64,000 nucleotides of DNA from Herbaspirillum sp. Sphag64 (GCF_014192645.1 NZ_JACHYE010000002.1:426571-490570); one strand, 5' to 3'. Positions 1-10,604 are shown, counted from the stretch's first letter. Numbers and translations: made by a program. The notes: generated by a model from the letters alone, not told the origin.

Positions 1-931
1 CGACCAGATGCAGGGTGTGATTGGTTGAACCACCCGTGGCCAGCAACGCGACAATCGCATTAACGATGGACTTTTCGTCCACCAGACGGCCAACCGGCGT
101 GTAGTTCTGACCTTGGGCAGTAATCTTCAGTGCCTGCTTGGCCGCTTCGGCGGTCAGCGCATCGCGCATCGGGGTATTCGGGGTGACGAAGGCGGCACCG
201 GGCAGGTGCAGGCCCATGGCTTCCATTAACATCTGATTGCTGTTGGCGGTGCCGTAGAAAGTGCAGGTACCAGCGCCGTGATAGGACTGCGCCTCAGCCT
301 CTAGCAATTCGGCGCGACCGATCTTGCCTTCGGCGTAGAGCTGACGAATCTTGACCTTTTCGCTATTGGTCATGCCGCTGGTCATCGGACCGGCGGGCAC
401 GAAAACGGCAGGGATATGACCAAAGTGCAGCGCGCCAATCAGCAGACCTGGGACGATCTTGTCGCACACGCCCAGATACAGGGCAGCATCGAACATGTTA
501 TGTGACAGCGCAACGGCGGTGCCCATGGCAATGGCATCGCGCGAGAACAGCGACAGCTCCATGCCCGGCTGACCTTGCGTAATGCCATCGCACATTGCTG
601 GTACGCCACCGGCAAACTGGGCGACGGCACCTTCGGCACGAATCGCTTCTTTGATGATTTCAGGGAAGCGCTCAAACGGTTGATGCGCCGACAACATGTC
701 GTTATACGAAGAAACAATCGCTACCGAGGCGGCACGATCCTGCTTCAGCTTGAGCTTGTCATTGGCGGGAAAGGCGGCAAAGCCGTGTGCCAGGTTGGTA
801 CACGACAGCGCGCCGCGTTGCACCCCCTGATGCCGGGCGGCATCAAGTCGCGTCAGATAGGCAGTACGATAAGGCCGGCTTCGTTCGGCGATGCGTTCGG
901 TGACGCTGGCTAAGGTCGCATTGAGAGACAT
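1..931 (-). CDS. edd: 6-phosphogluconate dehydratase, 3' end cut off by window
   Basis: Converts 6-phosphogluconate to 2-keto-3-deoxy-6-phosphogluconate, the first committed step of the Entner-Doudoroff pathway. Reading left from the ATG at 931 gives about 310 residues with no stop before the window edge, roughly half of the ~600-residue family length. The IlvD/Edd signature [12 protein letters not shown] is present, as are the conserved stretches [25 protein letters not shown] and [12 protein letters not shown]; the cysteines in the CDG and CDK motifs are expected ligands of the catalytic Fe-S cluster. It is divergent from pgi and a HexR-type operator lies 28 bp upstream of its start, so it is probably HexR-repressed. 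Whether eda follows cannot be seen. Confidence 0.95.
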   Translation of the reverse strand, partial: MSLNATLASVTERIAERSRPYRTAYLTRLDAARHQGVQRGALSCTNLAHGFAAFPANDKLKLKQDRAASVAIVSSYNDMLSAHQPFERFPEIIKEAIRAEGAVAQFAGGVPAMCDGITQGQPGMELSLFSRDAIAMGTAVALSHNMFDAALYLGVCDKIVPGLLIGALHFGHIPAVFVPAGPMTSGMTNSEKVKIRQLYAEGKIGRAELLEAEAQSYHGAGTCTFYGTANSNQMLMEAMGLHLPGAAFVTPNTPMRDALTAEAAKQALKITAQGQNYTPVGRLVDEKSIVNAIVALLATGGSTNHTLHLV

Positions 932-958
932 GTCTGAGTTCCTGATAGCTTCGATAAA

Positions 959-973
959 TGTAATTTTACTACA
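959..973. promoter_or_regulatory. HexR operator 1 (edd side)
   Basis: TGTAATTTTACTACA is an almost perfect inverted repeat matching the HexR consensus known from gammaproteobacteria (TGTAGTAAAATTACA read on the other strand). It lies just upstream of edd and a hexR gene is in the facing operon. Binding is inferred, not shown. Confidence 0.75.
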
Positions 974-1131
974 ATTTTTAAAATAAAACTTCTTATTTTT
1001 GCGCGCTTCCTCAGGCCGCGCCTGCTACACAATATTTTGTAATGCGCGTCATCATTTCTTTACAAGGCAGCAGAATGCTAATCAACAGCAGAAAGCAGGG
1101 CCTGAATCACTACAAAATCCACAGCAAATAT

Positions 1132-1146
1132 TGTAGTGAAATTACC
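1132..1146. promoter_or_regulatory. HexR operator 2 (pgi side)
   Basis: TGTAGTGAAATTACC matches the same motif with two differences. It lies 72 bp before the pgi ATG and 20 bp before a possible -10 element TATAGT at 1166-1171, a position suited to repression of pgi-zwf-hexR. A third half-site (CACTACA) is visible near 1108-1114. Confidence 0.65.
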
Positions 1147-1218
1147 TAATAAGTAGTAAATCATGTATAGTGAAGCATCTTCCAATCTCCTCTCAGCCAC
1201 TAGCCAAGATTGCCGAAC

Positions 1219-2883
1219 ATGCCGCACACCGCACCAACTGCTCCCGCCGCACTGACAGCGACACCTGCGTTCCAGAGATTACTGAAGCACCATGCCGAGG
1301 TCCAGGACTGGCATATGCGTGACCTGTTTGCGGCCGATGCCAGTCGCTTCGACAAGATGACCGTGAAGGCGGCCGGCATTTTGCTCGATTACTCCAAAAA
1401 TCGCATAGACAATACTACGCTCAAGTTACTGTTTGAGCTGGCACGCGAACGGTATGTGGAGTCGCATCGCGATGCCATGTTTAGCGGCGAGAAGATCAAT
1501 TTCACCGAACATCGCTCAGTCCTCCATACCGCCTTGCGCGCACCGCGTGGCAAGGCATTGCAGGTGGCCGGACAAGATATCAATGGCGATGTCCATGCGG
1601 TACTCGATCACATCCATGCCTTCGTTGAGCGGGTGCGTGACGGACGCTGGACCGGGCATACTGGCAAGCAGATCACTGACATCGTCAACATCGGTATCGG
1701 TGGTTCGCATCTGGGCCCGCAAATGGCCTGTGCCGCGCTCAGTCATTTCTCACATGCACGGTTGACAATGCACTTTGTGTCGAACGTTGATGGCCATGAT
1801 CTGCATGCGGTGCTGCGGCAGGTGAATCCGGAGACAACGTTGTTCATCGTTGCCTCCAAGACATTTACCACGCAGGAAACCATGATGAACGCGCAATCGG
1901 CGCGTAACTGGTTCTTGCAGCATGCTACGGCTTCAGATCTGGCGCGTCATTTTGTCGCGGTTTCTACCAATACTGAGGCGGTGCGTGCGTTCGGGATTGA
2001 TCCGGAGAACATGTTCCCGTTCTGGGACTGGGTGGGCGGACGTTATTCGATGTGGTCGTCGATTGGTCTGTCGATTGCGCTGGCGATTGGCTTCGACAAC
2101 TTCAGCGAACTGCTGGCCGGTGCGCACGCAATGGATCAGCACTTCCTGCAGGCACCGCTGGAACAGAACATGCCGGTGATCCAAGCCTTGATCGGCATCT
2201 GGAACCGTAACGGCTTCAACAGCGAATCCTTGTCGATTGCACCCTATCACCATGGTCTGCGCCATTTCCCGGCTTATCTGCAACAACTGGAGATGGAGAG
2301 CAACGGCAAGCGCATCACCCGTGATGGCAGCAGCGTCGATGTCGCGACCTGCCCGTTCATCTGGGGTGATGTCGGAACCAATGGTCAGCATGCCTTCTTC
2401 CAGCTGCTACATCAGGGGACTGATATCACGCCGATCGACTTCATCGCCGTGCTCAAGCCTGCCCATGATTTACCAGGGCATCATGCCGTATTGCTGGCCA
2501 ATTGCTTTGCCCAGTCCGAGGCCTTCATGCGCGGCAAGCAAGCCGAAGAAGTGCGCGAGGATCTCCGTCAGCAAGGCTTGCCGGAAGAGGAAATCAATTT
2601 CCTGCTACCGCACAAGACCTTCAACGGCAATCGCCCCAGCAACACGCTGCTGCTGGAGTCGCTGACACCGGCGACGCTCGGCGCACTGATTGCACTCTAC
2701 GAGCACAAGACCTTTGTACAGGGTACGATCTGGGGCGTTAACAGCTTCGATCAATGGGGTGTGGAACTGGGCAAGGTATTAGCCAAAACCATCCAGTCGG
2801 AACTGGCGGACAAACCGGTTCCCGCGCGCCATGACTGCTCGACCAATGCACTGATCGCACTGGCCAGACAGGCGCTGGGCTGA
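1219..2883 (+). CDS. pgi: Glucose-6-phosphate isomerase
   Basis: Interconverts glucose-6-phosphate and fructose-6-phosphate in the cytoplasm. The 554-residue product has the usual family length and the conserved motifs [11 protein letters not shown] (substrate phosphate site), [25 protein letters not shown], and the C-terminal stretch [15 protein letters not shown] 1219 is preferred over an in-frame TTG at 1210; neither has a strong Shine-Dalgarno sequence. First gene of pgi-zwf-hexR-AGE-tal, with zwf 62 bp downstream. The grouping suggests that hexose-phosphate made by pgi feeds the oxidative branch under common HexR control. Confidence 0.97.
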   Translation: MPHTAPTAPAALTATPAFQRLLKHHAEVQDWHMRDLFAADASRFDKMTVKAAGILLDYSKNRIDNTTLKLLFELARERYVESHRDAMFSGEKINFTEHRSVLHTALRAPRGKALQVAGQDINGDVHAVLDHIHAFVERVRDGRWTGHTGKQITDIVNIGIGGSHLGPQMACAALSHFSHARLTMHFVSNVDGHDLHAVLRQVNPETTLFIVASKTFTTQETMMNAQSARNWFLQHATASDLARHFVAVSTNTEAVRAFGIDPENMFPFWDWVGGRYSMWSSIGLSIALAIGFDNFSELLAGAHAMDQHFLQAPLEQNMPVIQALIGIWNRNGFNSESLSIAPYHHGLRHFPAYLQQLEMESNGKRITRDGSSVDVATCPFIWGDVGTNGQHAFFQLLHQGTDITPIDFIAVLKPAHDLPGHHAVLLANCFAQSEAFMRGKQAEEVREDLRQQGLPEEEINFLLPHKTFNGNRPSNTLLLESLTPATLGALIALYEHKTFVQGTIWGVNSFDQWGVELGKVLAKTIQSELADKPVPARHDCSTNALIALARQALG

Positions 2884-2945
2884 CGTGTTGGCCCCACACA
2901 CTATCGATCACTCTCTCAACAGATAAAGAACGAGACAAACCTGCT

Positions 2946-4415
2946 ATGGCAATTTCTGACTTTGATTTAGTTTTATTTGGTGGTACCGGCGATCTGGCCA
3001 TGCGCAAACTGCTGCCAGCTCTGTATGCACGCGACCGTGCCCGCGATCTGGTCGCTAGCGCACGTATCATCTGCCTTGGCCGTGACAACAAGAGCAAGGA
3101 AGAATTCATTGCCGTTGTCGAACAGAATTCCAAGCCGCACATCAGCAGCGACACGATGGATCCGGGCATATGGCAGCGCTTTTGCTCACGTCTGGAATAT
3201 GTATCGCTCAATGCCAAGGAGCCAGCCTCTTATCAGAATCTGGCGGCGGCATTGCGTGACGACCCGGCGATCTCACGCGTGTTTTATCTGGCGACCCCAC
3301 CGACGCTGTTTTCGATGATCTGCGACAACCTCTCACAATCGGGTCTGGCAACGACTACCTCGCGCGTGGTACTGGAGAAACCGCTCGGGCATGATCTGGC
3401 CAGCGCCAAAGACATCAATGCTCAGGTAGGCCGCTATTTCAACGAATCGCAGATTTATCGTATCGATCATTATCTCGGTAAGGAAGCGGTGCAAAATCTG
3501 CTGGCGCTGCGTTTTGGCAATGTCCTGTTCGAGCCTTTGTGGCGTCGCGAATGGATCTCCGATGTGCAGATCACGATTGCCGAGGAACTGGGTGTCGGTG
3601 GTCGCTTCGATTACTACGACACGTCAGGTGCGCTGCGCGACATGCTGCAAAACCACTTGTTGCAGCTGTTATGTATCGTCGCCATGGAACCGCCCGTATC
3701 CAACTCGGCGGATGCCGTGCGGGACGAAAAGCTCAAGGTCTTGCGGTCGCTCAAGCGCTTTACGCCGACGACGCTGGCCATGAATGTGGTGCGCGGGCAA
3801 TATCGCGCCGGTCATGTCAACGGCACCCCTGTCCCCGGCTACCGCAAGGAAGCCGATGCCAATCCAGAGTCACGCACCGAAACCTTCGTCGCATTGAAGG
3901 CGGAGATCGATACCTGGCGTTGGGCTGGCGTTCCGTTTTATCTGCGTACCGGCAAGCGCATGGCGGACCAGTTGGCGGAAATCGTAGTGCGCTTCAAGAG
4001 TGTGCCGCATTCCATTTTTACGCAAAATACCAGCGATACCCCGAATTGCCTGGTGATTCGTCTGCAGCCGGATGAAGGCTTGCATATGAACCTGATGGCC
4101 AAGACACCCGGTGATGGGATGCGCCTGAAACCGGTTGAACTGGAACTGGATTTCCGCGAAAAATTCAAGACTCCGCGCATGGAAGCCTACGAGCGTCTGC
4201 TGCTTGATGTATTGCGCGGTCAGCTGACGCTGTTCATGCGCAGTGATGAGCTTGAAGCTGCCTGGGAATGGGTAGAGCCGATCCTGGAATACTGGGACCG
4301 CGAAGAAACCGATCCCATTCCTTACAGTGCCGGTACCTGGGGCCCGGCGGCGGCCAGCGCCCTGATTGGCAGAGACGGTTTGCAATGGCGCGAAGAAGCG
4401 CTGCCGGAGGTATAA
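2946..4415 (+). CDS. zwf: Glucose-6-phosphate 1-dehydrogenase
   Basis: Oxidises glucose-6-phosphate to 6-phosphogluconolactone with NADP+ (or NAD+), entering both the Entner-Doudoroff and oxidative pentose phosphate routes. The 489-residue protein has an N-terminal Rossmann fingerprint (FGGTGDLAMRKLLPALY, from residue 11) and the active-site signature RIDHYLGKE at residues 172-180, both diagnostic. The family length of ~490 fits. It sits between pgi and hexR; the hexR ATG is 9 bp after its stop, so translational coupling is likely. No 6-phosphogluconolactonase gene is visible in this cluster, so pgl must lie elsewhere. Confidence 0.97.
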   Translation: MAISDFDLVLFGGTGDLAMRKLLPALYARDRARDLVASARIICLGRDNKSKEEFIAVVEQNSKPHISSDTMDPGIWQRFCSRLEYVSLNAKEPASYQNLAAALRDDPAISRVFYLATPPTLFSMICDNLSQSGLATTTSRVVLEKPLGHDLASAKDINAQVGRYFNESQIYRIDHYLGKEAVQNLLALRFGNVLFEPLWRREWISDVQITIAEELGVGGRFDYYDTSGALRDMLQNHLLQLLCIVAMEPPVSNSADAVRDEKLKVLRSLKRFTPTTLAMNVVRGQYRAGHVNGTPVPGYRKEADANPESRTETFVALKAEIDTWRWAGVPFYLRTGKRMADQLAEIVVRFKSVPHSIFTQNTSDTPNCLVIRLQPDEGLHMNLMAKTPGDGMRLKPVELELDFREKFKTPRMEAYERLLLDVLRGQLTLFMRSDELEAAWEWVEPILEYWDREETDPIPYSAGTWGPAAASALIGRDGLQWREEALPEV

Positions 4416-4424
4416 GCTATCACC

Positions 4425-5279
4425 ATGCTGCTCGACTCCATTCGCACGCACATCAACTCGCTCTCGAAGTCGGAGAAGAAGGTTGCTGCTGCCATCCTGG
4501 CCAATCCGCAACTGGCGCTGTCAGAAAATCTGACCGCGCTGGCCAAGAACGCCGAAGTCTCGGAGCCGACCGTGATCCGCTTTTGTCGCGCCATCGGTTA
4601 CGAAGGCTGGCACGACTTTAAGCTGAAGCTGGCGCAGAGTCTGGCGCTGGCTTTGCCCGGTGCCAACGAATCACTGGGTCAGGATGATCTGGCGGTGGAT
4701 CTGGTCAACAAGATCTGCAGCCGCTCAATCAATACCTTGCTGGACTTACGTAACCATCTCAATCCGGATGCGATTCAACTGGCGCTGGATGTACTGGCAC
4801 GCGCCAGCAAGATCGAGTTCTATGGTCAAGGTACCTCGGGTATCGTCGCCAACGATGCGCAACACAAGTTCTTCCGCTCGGGCGTGCCAACCGTGGCCTA
4901 CTCTGACCCGCATATTCACAGTATTGCGGCCGCCCTGCTCAAACCCGGTGATGCAGTGGTAGCGATCTCCCAGCGCGGTGGCAATGCCGCGCTATTGCGC
5001 AGCGTACAGCTGGCGCGCCGGGGCGGCGCTGATATCATTGTGCTGGGACCAAGTGGCACGCCGCTGGCCGAACTGGCAACCGTGCTGGTACCGATTGACC
5101 TGAGTTTCAATATTGACCCCTACACGCCGATTTCTGCCCGTCTGGCGCATCTGGTCGTGATCGATATTCTGGCAGTCGGGCTGGCCTTGCGACGTGGACC
5201 GGAATTCCGTAAAAAGATGCAAAATGCCCAAAAATCCCTGCAGAAATTTGACATGCAATTCGATTCATTTTTTCGCTGA
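4425..5279 (+). CDS. hexR: RpiR-family repressor HexR
   Basis: A 284-residue RpiR-family regulator. Residues 1-75 form the helix-turn-helix domain (LSKSEKKVAAAIL...EPTVIRFCRAIGYEGWHDFKL), and residues ~125-250 form a SIS sugar-phosphate-binding domain (YGQGTSGIVANDA, AISQRGGNAALL). In Pseudomonas and Shewanella HexR represses zwf/edd/pgl and is released by 2-keto-3-deoxy-6-phosphogluconate. Here it is co-transcribed with pgi-zwf and two matching operators flank the edd/pgi intergenic region, so autoregulation is predicted. Confidence 0.92.
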   Translation: MLLDSIRTHINSLSKSEKKVAAAILANPQLALSENLTALAKNAEVSEPTVIRFCRAIGYEGWHDFKLKLAQSLALALPGANESLGQDDLAVDLVNKICSRSINTLLDLRNHLNPDAIQLALDVLARASKIEFYGQGTSGIVANDAQHKFFRSGVPTVAYSDPHIHSIAAALLKPGDAVVAISQRGGNAALLRSVQLARRGGADIIVLGPSGTPLAELATVLVPIDLSFNIDPYTPISARLAHLVVIDILAVGLALRRGPEFRKKMQNAQKSLQKFDMQFDSFFR

Positions 5280-5339
5280 ATTTTATTGATTACTGTTGAT
5301 TTCTGTTCACCCTTACCCGATACGACGCCGACATTTTTC

Positions 5340-6566
5340 ATGACTGCCGCTTCAGCACTCACTTACCGCGACCCTGCCTTCGTGCAGCAGCGACTGCAAC
5401 GCGATATCGATTTCTTCACCAGCCACGCCTTCGATCCCAAGGGTGGCTTTTTTCATTATCTCAACGATGACGGCAGCGTCTACGATGCTGCCAGCCGGCA
5501 TCTGGTCAACAGCACCCGGATGGTGTTCTGCCACGCACTGGCCTATCGCCAAAGCGGTAAGGAAGCGCATCGCGAGGCGGCGCGTCATGGCCTGCGTTTT
5601 ATCGAAGAAAAACATTGGCAAGCCGACTATGGCGGCTATGCCTGGGTACTCAATGATGGCTTGCCGGTAGATCGCACCCAGCACTGCTACGGTCTGGCTT
5701 TCGTCCTGCTGGCCTATGCCCATGCATTCGATATTGGCATTACCGAAGCGCAGGATGGTATTGGTGCCACCTTCGCGTTAATGGAAAAACTGTTCTGGTC
5801 CGAGCAGGATGGCCTCTATGCCGACGAAGCAACACCGGGTGGCGAGGTCGCCAGCTATCGCGGCCAGAATGCCAACATGCATAGCTGCGAGGCACTGCTG
5901 GCAGCTTTTGAAGCGACCGGTGAGTTGCGCTACCTGCATCGTGCCGAACGGCTGGCGCGCAACATCACCGTGCGTCAAGCGGCGCTGGCCAATGGCTGGA
6001 TCTGGGAGCATTACCATGCCGACTGGCGCATCGACTGGGACTATAACCGTCACGACAATACCAATATGTTCCGGCCCTGGGGGTATCAACCAGGTCATAT
6101 GACCGAATGGGCCAAACTGCTGCTGATTCTGGAACGCCATGCGGCGCACCTGCAGGAAGACGCTGGCTGGCTAGTGCCACGTGCGCAGGCCTTGTTTGAT
6201 GCCACCATCCCGGTTGCCTGGGACCAACAGCATGGCGGGCTGGTGTACGGCATTGCGCCTGACATGCAGGTCTGCGATGGCGACAAGTATTTCTGGGTGC
6301 AAGCAGAGTCGATGGCGACCGCCGCGCTGCTGGCGCAACGGACTGGTGTCGAGCTGTACTGGGAAGTCTATGAGGGACTGTGGGCCTACAGCATGGCGCA
6401 GTTGATCGATGTCGAACGCGGCGGCTGGTACCGCATCCTGCAACGCGACAACACGCGCTACGGTCCCGAGAAGCCACCACATGGCAAAACCGATTTCTAT
6501 CATCCACTGGGAGCATATCTGGAGTCGCTCCAGGCACTCGGTGCACCCTTGCCCAAACGTCGCTAA
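5340..6566 (+). CDS. AGE-family sugar epimerase/isomerase
   Basis: A 408-residue member of the N-acylglucosamine 2-epimerase superfamily, an (alpha/alpha)6-barrel. Conserved family motifs include [30 protein letters not shown], the histidine-bearing IWEHYHADW, and [16 protein letters not shown] near the middle; the last matches the PGH-x2-EW signature. Relatives include mannose/glucose isomerases (YihS type), cellobiose epimerase and the renin-binding protein; the exact sugar cannot be read from sequence. Sitting between hexR and tal, it more likely acts on a hexose entering this pathway, for example mannose-fructose-glucose isomerisation. ATG 5340 is chosen over an upstream TTG at 5286. Confidence 0.85.
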   Translation: MTAASALTYRDPAFVQQRLQRDIDFFTSHAFDPKGGFFHYLNDDGSVYDAASRHLVNSTRMVFCHALAYRQSGKEAHREAARHGLRFIEEKHWQADYGGYAWVLNDGLPVDRTQHCYGLAFVLLAYAHAFDIGITEAQDGIGATFALMEKLFWSEQDGLYADEATPGGEVASYRGQNANMHSCEALLAAFEATGELRYLHRAERLARNITVRQAALANGWIWEHYHADWRIDWDYNRHDNTNMFRPWGYQPGHMTEWAKLLLILERHAAHLQEDAGWLVPRAQALFDATIPVAWDQQHGGLVYGIAPDMQVCDGDKYFWVQAESMATAALLAQRTGVELYWEVYEGLWAYSMAQLIDVERGGWYRILQRDNTRYGPEKPPHGKTDFYHPLGAYLESLQALGAPLPKRR

Positions 6567-6624
6567 CTCGGGTACCTTGGATAGCAACACCATACAACCT
6601 ACAACCGACCAGAGACTACATGCC

Positions 6625-7563
6625 ATGAATCAGTTAGCGCAACTCAAGCAGTACACCACCATCGTCGCCGATACCGGTGACTTCCAGTCAATGAAGGCGT
6701 TCGCACCTCAAGACGCCACGACCAATCCCTCACTGATCCTCAAAGCGGTACAAAAGGACGAGTACAAGCCCTTGCTCGAGCAGATCGTACGTGCTCATCC
6801 ACAGGCAGCTGTGAGTGAAATCATTGATCAGTTGCTGGTCGCTTTCGGACTGGAAATCCTCAAATTGGTACCGGGCCGTGTGTCGACCGAAACCGATGCA
6901 CGTTTGTCCTTCGATACAGCTGCCACAGTCACCAAGGGCCGCAAACTGATTGCGCTGTATGAACAGGCTGGCATCAGCCGCGAACGCATTCTGATCAAAA
7001 TCGCCTCCACCTGGGAAGGTATTCGCGCCGCTGAGATTCTGGAGAAGGAAGGTATTCATTGCAACATGACCCTGCTGTTCTCGCTGCCGCAGGCAGTCGC
7101 ATGTGCCGAAGCAGGCGTGAAGCTGATTTCGCCGTTTGTCGGCCGTATCTATGACTGGTTCAAGAAATCAACCGGGCAGGAATACAGCGGTGCTAACGAT
7201 CCCGGCGTGCAGTCAGTGCGCAGCATTTATGATTACTACCGTTACTTCGGCTATGCCACTGAAGTCATGGGTGCGAGCTTCCGCAACACCTCGCAAATTA
7301 TTGAACTGGCTGGCTGCGACCTGCTGACCATCAGCCCTGATCTGCTCAAGCAACTGGCTGACAGCGACGCACCTGTGAGCCGCAAACTGACGCCTGCAAA
7401 AGAGGATAAGGGATCAATCCAGCGTCTGGTCTTCGATGAGCAGGAATTCCGTCTGCAGCTCAACAACGATGCCATGGCGACCGAGAAACTGGCCGAAGGT
7501 ATTCGCCTGTTTTGTGCTGACACCGTAAAACTGGAACAGATTGTGCAAGCCAGCAAGGCTTGA
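6625..7563 (+). CDS. tal: Transaldolase
   Basis: Transfers a dihydroxyacetone unit between sedoheptulose-7-phosphate and glyceraldehyde-3-phosphate in the non-oxidative pentose phosphate pathway. The 312-residue length and sequence are those of the TalB subfamily. Motifs: [11 protein letters not shown] near residue 31, [15 protein letters not shown] near 83, and [13 protein letters not shown] with the Schiff-base lysine at residue 125. The ATG at 6625 gives the canonical N-terminus; the frame stays open upstream without homology. Last gene of the HexR cluster, followed by a strong terminator. Confidence 0.97.
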   Translation: MNQLAQLKQYTTIVADTGDFQSMKAFAPQDATTNPSLILKAVQKDEYKPLLEQIVRAHPQAAVSEIIDQLLVAFGLEILKLVPGRVSTETDARLSFDTAATVTKGRKLIALYEQAGISRERILIKIASTWEGIRAAEILEKEGIHCNMTLLFSLPQAVACAEAGVKLISPFVGRIYDWFKKSTGQEYSGANDPGVQSVRSIYDYYRYFGYATEVMGASFRNTSQIIELAGCDLLTISPDLLKQLADSDAPVSRKLTPAKEDKGSIQRLVFDEQEFRLQLNNDAMATEKLAEGIRLFCADTVKLEQIVQASKA

Positions 7564-7581
7564 TAAGCGGTAAGAGGAAAG

Positions 7582-7622
7582 AAAAACGGAGGCGAATCTG
7601 CATGGATCCGTCTCCGTTTTCA
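7582..7622. terminator. Rho-independent terminator after tal
   Basis: A long hairpin starting AAAACGGAG and closing CTCCGTTTT, with a run of T on the plus side and of A on the left, so it can serve both tal and the convergent ABC permease gene. Confidence 0.85.
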
Positions 7623-7665
7623 ATTAGCGACGCCATTGATCGTCAGAACCGAAAAATGATTGACT

Positions 7666-8517
7666 TTACAGCTTCTCCGTCTCGCCGGATTTAGGCTGCC
7701 ATTTCATGAGCCGTTTTTCCAGCAGCCCGACTGCGGAATCGAGTACCAGTGCAAAGATAGTCAGAACGACGATACCTGCGAACACCGTATTGACATCAAA
7801 ACTGCCTTCGGCCTGCAAGATCAGATAGCCGACGCCACGTGCCGAACCAAGATATTCGCCAACAACGGCACCGACGAAGGCCAATCCAATCGAGGTATGC
7901 AGACTGGAAAATACCCACGATGTTGCAGATGGCAGATAGACGGTACGCAGTAACTGACGCGCATTGGCACCCAACATGCGGGCATTGGCCAATACGATCG
8001 GGCTGACTTCCTTGACTCCCTGGTAGACATTAAAGAACACCACAAAAAATACCAGGGTCACCGCTAATGCCACCTTGGACCAGATACCCAGCCCAAACCA
8101 CATCGCAAAGATCGGTGCCAGAATCACCCGTGGCATCGAATTGGCCGCCTTGACATAGGGATCAAGAATGGCTGACGCCAGTGGTGACAATGCCAGCCAC
8201 AGACCAAAACCCAAACCAAGACCAGTACCAACGATAAATGCCAGTACCGTTTCTGTGAGGGTGACCAACAGATGTGAATAAATCTCAGCCGGGAAATTGA
8301 GCGTAAACAAGGTGAAGTCACCAAAACCGACTTCCAGTGAGCCACTACCGACCGTGAACCATTGCCAGATACGTACAGCGACTTTTAACGGTTCACCAAA
8401 GAAGAAAGCAGCCTGCTCGTTGCGCGTGCCGACATGCCACACCACCAGAATTAGCAGCAACAACAATAATTGCCAGAAGCGCAGATTTTTATGACTTGGT
8501 TTGAGGAGTTTCCACAT
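7666..8517 (-). CDS. ABC importer permease, SsuC/TauC type
   Basis: Inner-membrane permease of a nitrate/sulfonate/taurine-type ABC importer. The 283 residues contain about six hydrophobic segments, beginning with LLLLLILVVWHVG at residue ~17, and the EAA loop region (NVYQGVKEVSPIVLANARMLGA) that contacts the ATPase. It is the last gene of an ATPase-permease pair preceded by the binding protein; 57 bp separate it from the ATPase. The substrate is unknown: the family also carries riboflavin or thiamine precursors, aromatic acids and alkanesulfonates. Confidence 0.9.
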   Translation of the reverse strand: MWKLLKPSHKNLRFWQLLLLLLILVVWHVGTRNEQAAFFFGEPLKVAVRIWQWFTVGSGSLEVGFGDFTLFTLNFPAEIYSHLLVTLTETVLAFIVGTGLGLGFGLWLALSPLASAILDPYVKAANSMPRVILAPIFAMWFGLGIWSKVALAVTLVFFVVFFNVYQGVKEVSPIVLANARMLGANARQLLRTVYLPSATSWVFSSLHTSIGLAFVGAVVGEYLGSARGVGYLILQAEGSFDVNTVFAGIVVLTIFALVLDSAVGLLEKRLMKWQPKSGETEKL

Positions 8518-8574
8518 GATGTTTGATCGTAAATAGCTGATATGTCTGATATGTCTGATGCGCGAAGTGCGGTG

Positions 8575-9384
8575 TCAGGTCGCTGTCTTTTGTTGCTGAT
8601 AGCCTTTGAGCACTTCATCGCGCAAGACGCTCCAGATCTGCTGGTGCAACTCGACAAAACGCGGATGGGTACGAATCTCGGCAACGTCGCGCGGACGTGG
8701 CAGGTCGATCACGAATTCACCAATTGGATGCGTGGCCGGGCCGGCCGACAGCACCACGACGCGATCCGACATCGCAATCGCTTCATCGAGGTCGTGAGTG
8801 ATAAAGAGTACAGCCTTTTTCTTGGCATTCCATAGCTCTAGCACTTCGTTTTCCATCAATTGACGGGTCTGGATATCGAGCGCTGAAAACGGTTCATCCA
8901 TGAGAATGATGTCTGGGTCCATCACCAGCGTTTGCGCCAGTGCCACCCGCTTGCGCATGCCACCGGAGAGCTGATGCGGATAACGATCTTCAAACCCCTT
9001 GAGTCCCACACGCGCCAGCCATTGCTTGCCCAGCTCCTGCGCCTGCGCTTCGTCCATGCCGCGGTATTGCAGGCCGGCGATAACATTGTGCAGCGCGCTG
9101 CGCCACGGCATCAGCGCTTCAGCCTGAAACATGTAACCGGCACGCGCATTGATGCCGTTCAGGGATTCACCGAATATCTTGACGTTACCCGATGAGGGTT
9201 GCAGCAATCCGGCGCTGACATTCAACAAAGTAGATTTGCCGCAACCGGTCGGTCCCACCACGGAGACAAACTCTCCCGGCGCAATTGCCAGCGTAGTATT
9301 GGCAACAGCGGTGTAACGTTGCGAGCGATCATCTTTGGAGACGAAAGTGCAGGTGATATCGTCAAGAAAAAGTGCGGGCGTCAT
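8575..9384 (-). CDS. ABC importer ATP-binding subunit, SsuB/TauB type
   Basis: A 269-residue ABC ATPase with Walker A GPTGCGKST (residues 44-52), signature LSGGMRKRVALAQ, Walker B IILMDEPFSALD and the switch histidine in FITHDLDEA. It powers the adjacent permease. The family and neighbouring genes place it in the nitrate/sulfonate/taurine importer class. The signature carries GGMRKR instead of the more usual GGMRQR, a small variation seen in this class. Confidence 0.93.
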   Translation of the reverse strand: MTPALFLDDITCTFVSKDDRSQRYTAVANTTLAIAPGEFVSVVGPTGCGKSTLLNVSAGLLQPSSGNVKIFGESLNGINARAGYMFQAEALMPWRSALHNVIAGLQYRGMDEAQAQELGKQWLARVGLKGFEDRYPHQLSGGMRKRVALAQTLVMDPDIILMDEPFSALDIQTRQLMENEVLELWNAKKKAVLFITHDLDEAIAMSDRVVVLSAGPATHPIGEFVIDLPRPRDVAEIRTHPRFVELHQQIWSVLRDEVLKGYQQQKTAT

Positions 9385-9499
9385 AGAGAGGGAAGTAGCA
9401 GCAGAAGAGATGCAGAATAAGAATCGATGGATGAGATTGCGCCACTACTGGCAGCACGTGCAATCACGAGAGTCACTGCACGTGCTTCGAAATACGTAC

Positions 9500-10549
9500 T
9501 TACTTGTATTTCGCGTCTGCCTTTTTGGCGAAGTCATTGGTGTAGGTTCTGGAAAGGTCGATCTTCTTGCTGGCCAGTTCCGTATCGAATGCTTGCAGCG
9601 TCTTGAGTGCAGTGGCAGGACCGGCATCGGGCATGAGGCCATCGGGCGAGATCGCTTCACGCACCTTCAGGAAAGCAGCGATGTAGAGTGCACGGTCACC
9701 CAGCAGATAGCTTTCAGGTACAGCCTTGATGATATCGGAAGGGCCTGCCTTCTGAATGAAGCGCAAGGCACGCACCATCGCATTGGCCAGCGCCTGGGTC
9801 GTATTGGGATATTTTTTGACGAAGGCTTCTGAGGCATACAGCGTCGCTGCCGGCATCGGGCCACCAAATACCTCGTTGGTATCTTTCAGGGTGCGGGTAT
9901 CGGCAACGACCTTGATTTCGTTCTTTTGTTCCAGCATGGCGATGACCGGATCAAGATTGGCAATCGCATCGATCTGACCGGAGCGGATCGCGGACAGTGC
10001 TCCTGAGGCGGCACCAACACCGATGAAGGAAACGTCGGTCGGCTTCAGACCTGCCTTGGCCAACACGAAACTGGCCATGATGCTGGTCGATGAACCGGGT
10101 GCGGTCACACCGATTTTCTTGCCCTTGAGATCGGCAATGCTCTTGTAGTTGGGCATGGTCTTGTTATTGACCGCCAGCACAATCTGCGGGGCCCGGCCTT
10201 GCAACACGAAAGCGACAATCGGCTGGTTCTTGGTCTGCATCAGGATGGTGTGTTCATACGCACCGGAAACCACATCTGCGCTACCACCAACCAGCGCCTG
10301 CAATGCCTTGGCACCACCGGCGAAGTCGGAAATCTCGACCTGCAAGCCTTCATCCTTGAAATAGCCGAGCTGCTCGGCGACCGTCAACGGCAGGTAATAA
10401 AACAGATTCTTGCCGCCAACGGCGATAGAGACCTTGGGTTTCTCCAGCGTCTGCGCAAACAGTTCATGATTGAAGCTGAAATAACCAGCCAGGAAAAGCG
10501 CCAGTGCGATGGCCAACTGCTTTAGACTTAGTTTGAAATTGGGTTTCAT
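9500..10549 (-). CDS. ABC importer periplasmic binding protein, SsuA/TauA type
   Basis: A 349-residue periplasmic protein with a Sec signal peptide (KQLAIALALFLAGYFSF, cleavage likely near residue 32 after FAQ). The body has the NMT1/SsuA fold signature: an early segment LPLTVAEQLGYFKDEGLQVEI, then DFAGGAKALQALVGGSADV, then LKGKKIGVTAPGSSTS. It delivers substrate to the permease encoded downstream on the same strand. The ligand cannot be told. A good Shine-Dalgarno (GAGGTGAC) precedes the ATG. Confidence 0.92.
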   Translation of the reverse strand: MKPNFKLSLKQLAIALALFLAGYFSFNHELFAQTLEKPKVSIAVGGKNLFYYLPLTVAEQLGYFKDEGLQVEISDFAGGAKALQALVGGSADVVSGAYEHTILMQTKNQPIVAFVLQGRAPQIVLAVNNKTMPNYKSIADLKGKKIGVTAPGSSTSIMASFVLAKAGLKPTDVSFIGVGAASGALSAIRSGQIDAIANLDPVIAMLEQKNEIKVVADTRTLKDTNEVFGGPMPAATLYASEAFVKKYPNTTQALANAMVRALRFIQKAGPSDIIKAVPESYLLGDRALYIAAFLKVREAISPDGLMPDAGPATALKTLQAFDTELASKKIDLSRTYTNDFAKKADAKYK

Positions 10550-10604
10550 GTCACCTCCTCGTGGGATTGTTATTGGACCTGCCAGAAGGCCCTTATGCGC
10601 AGGA

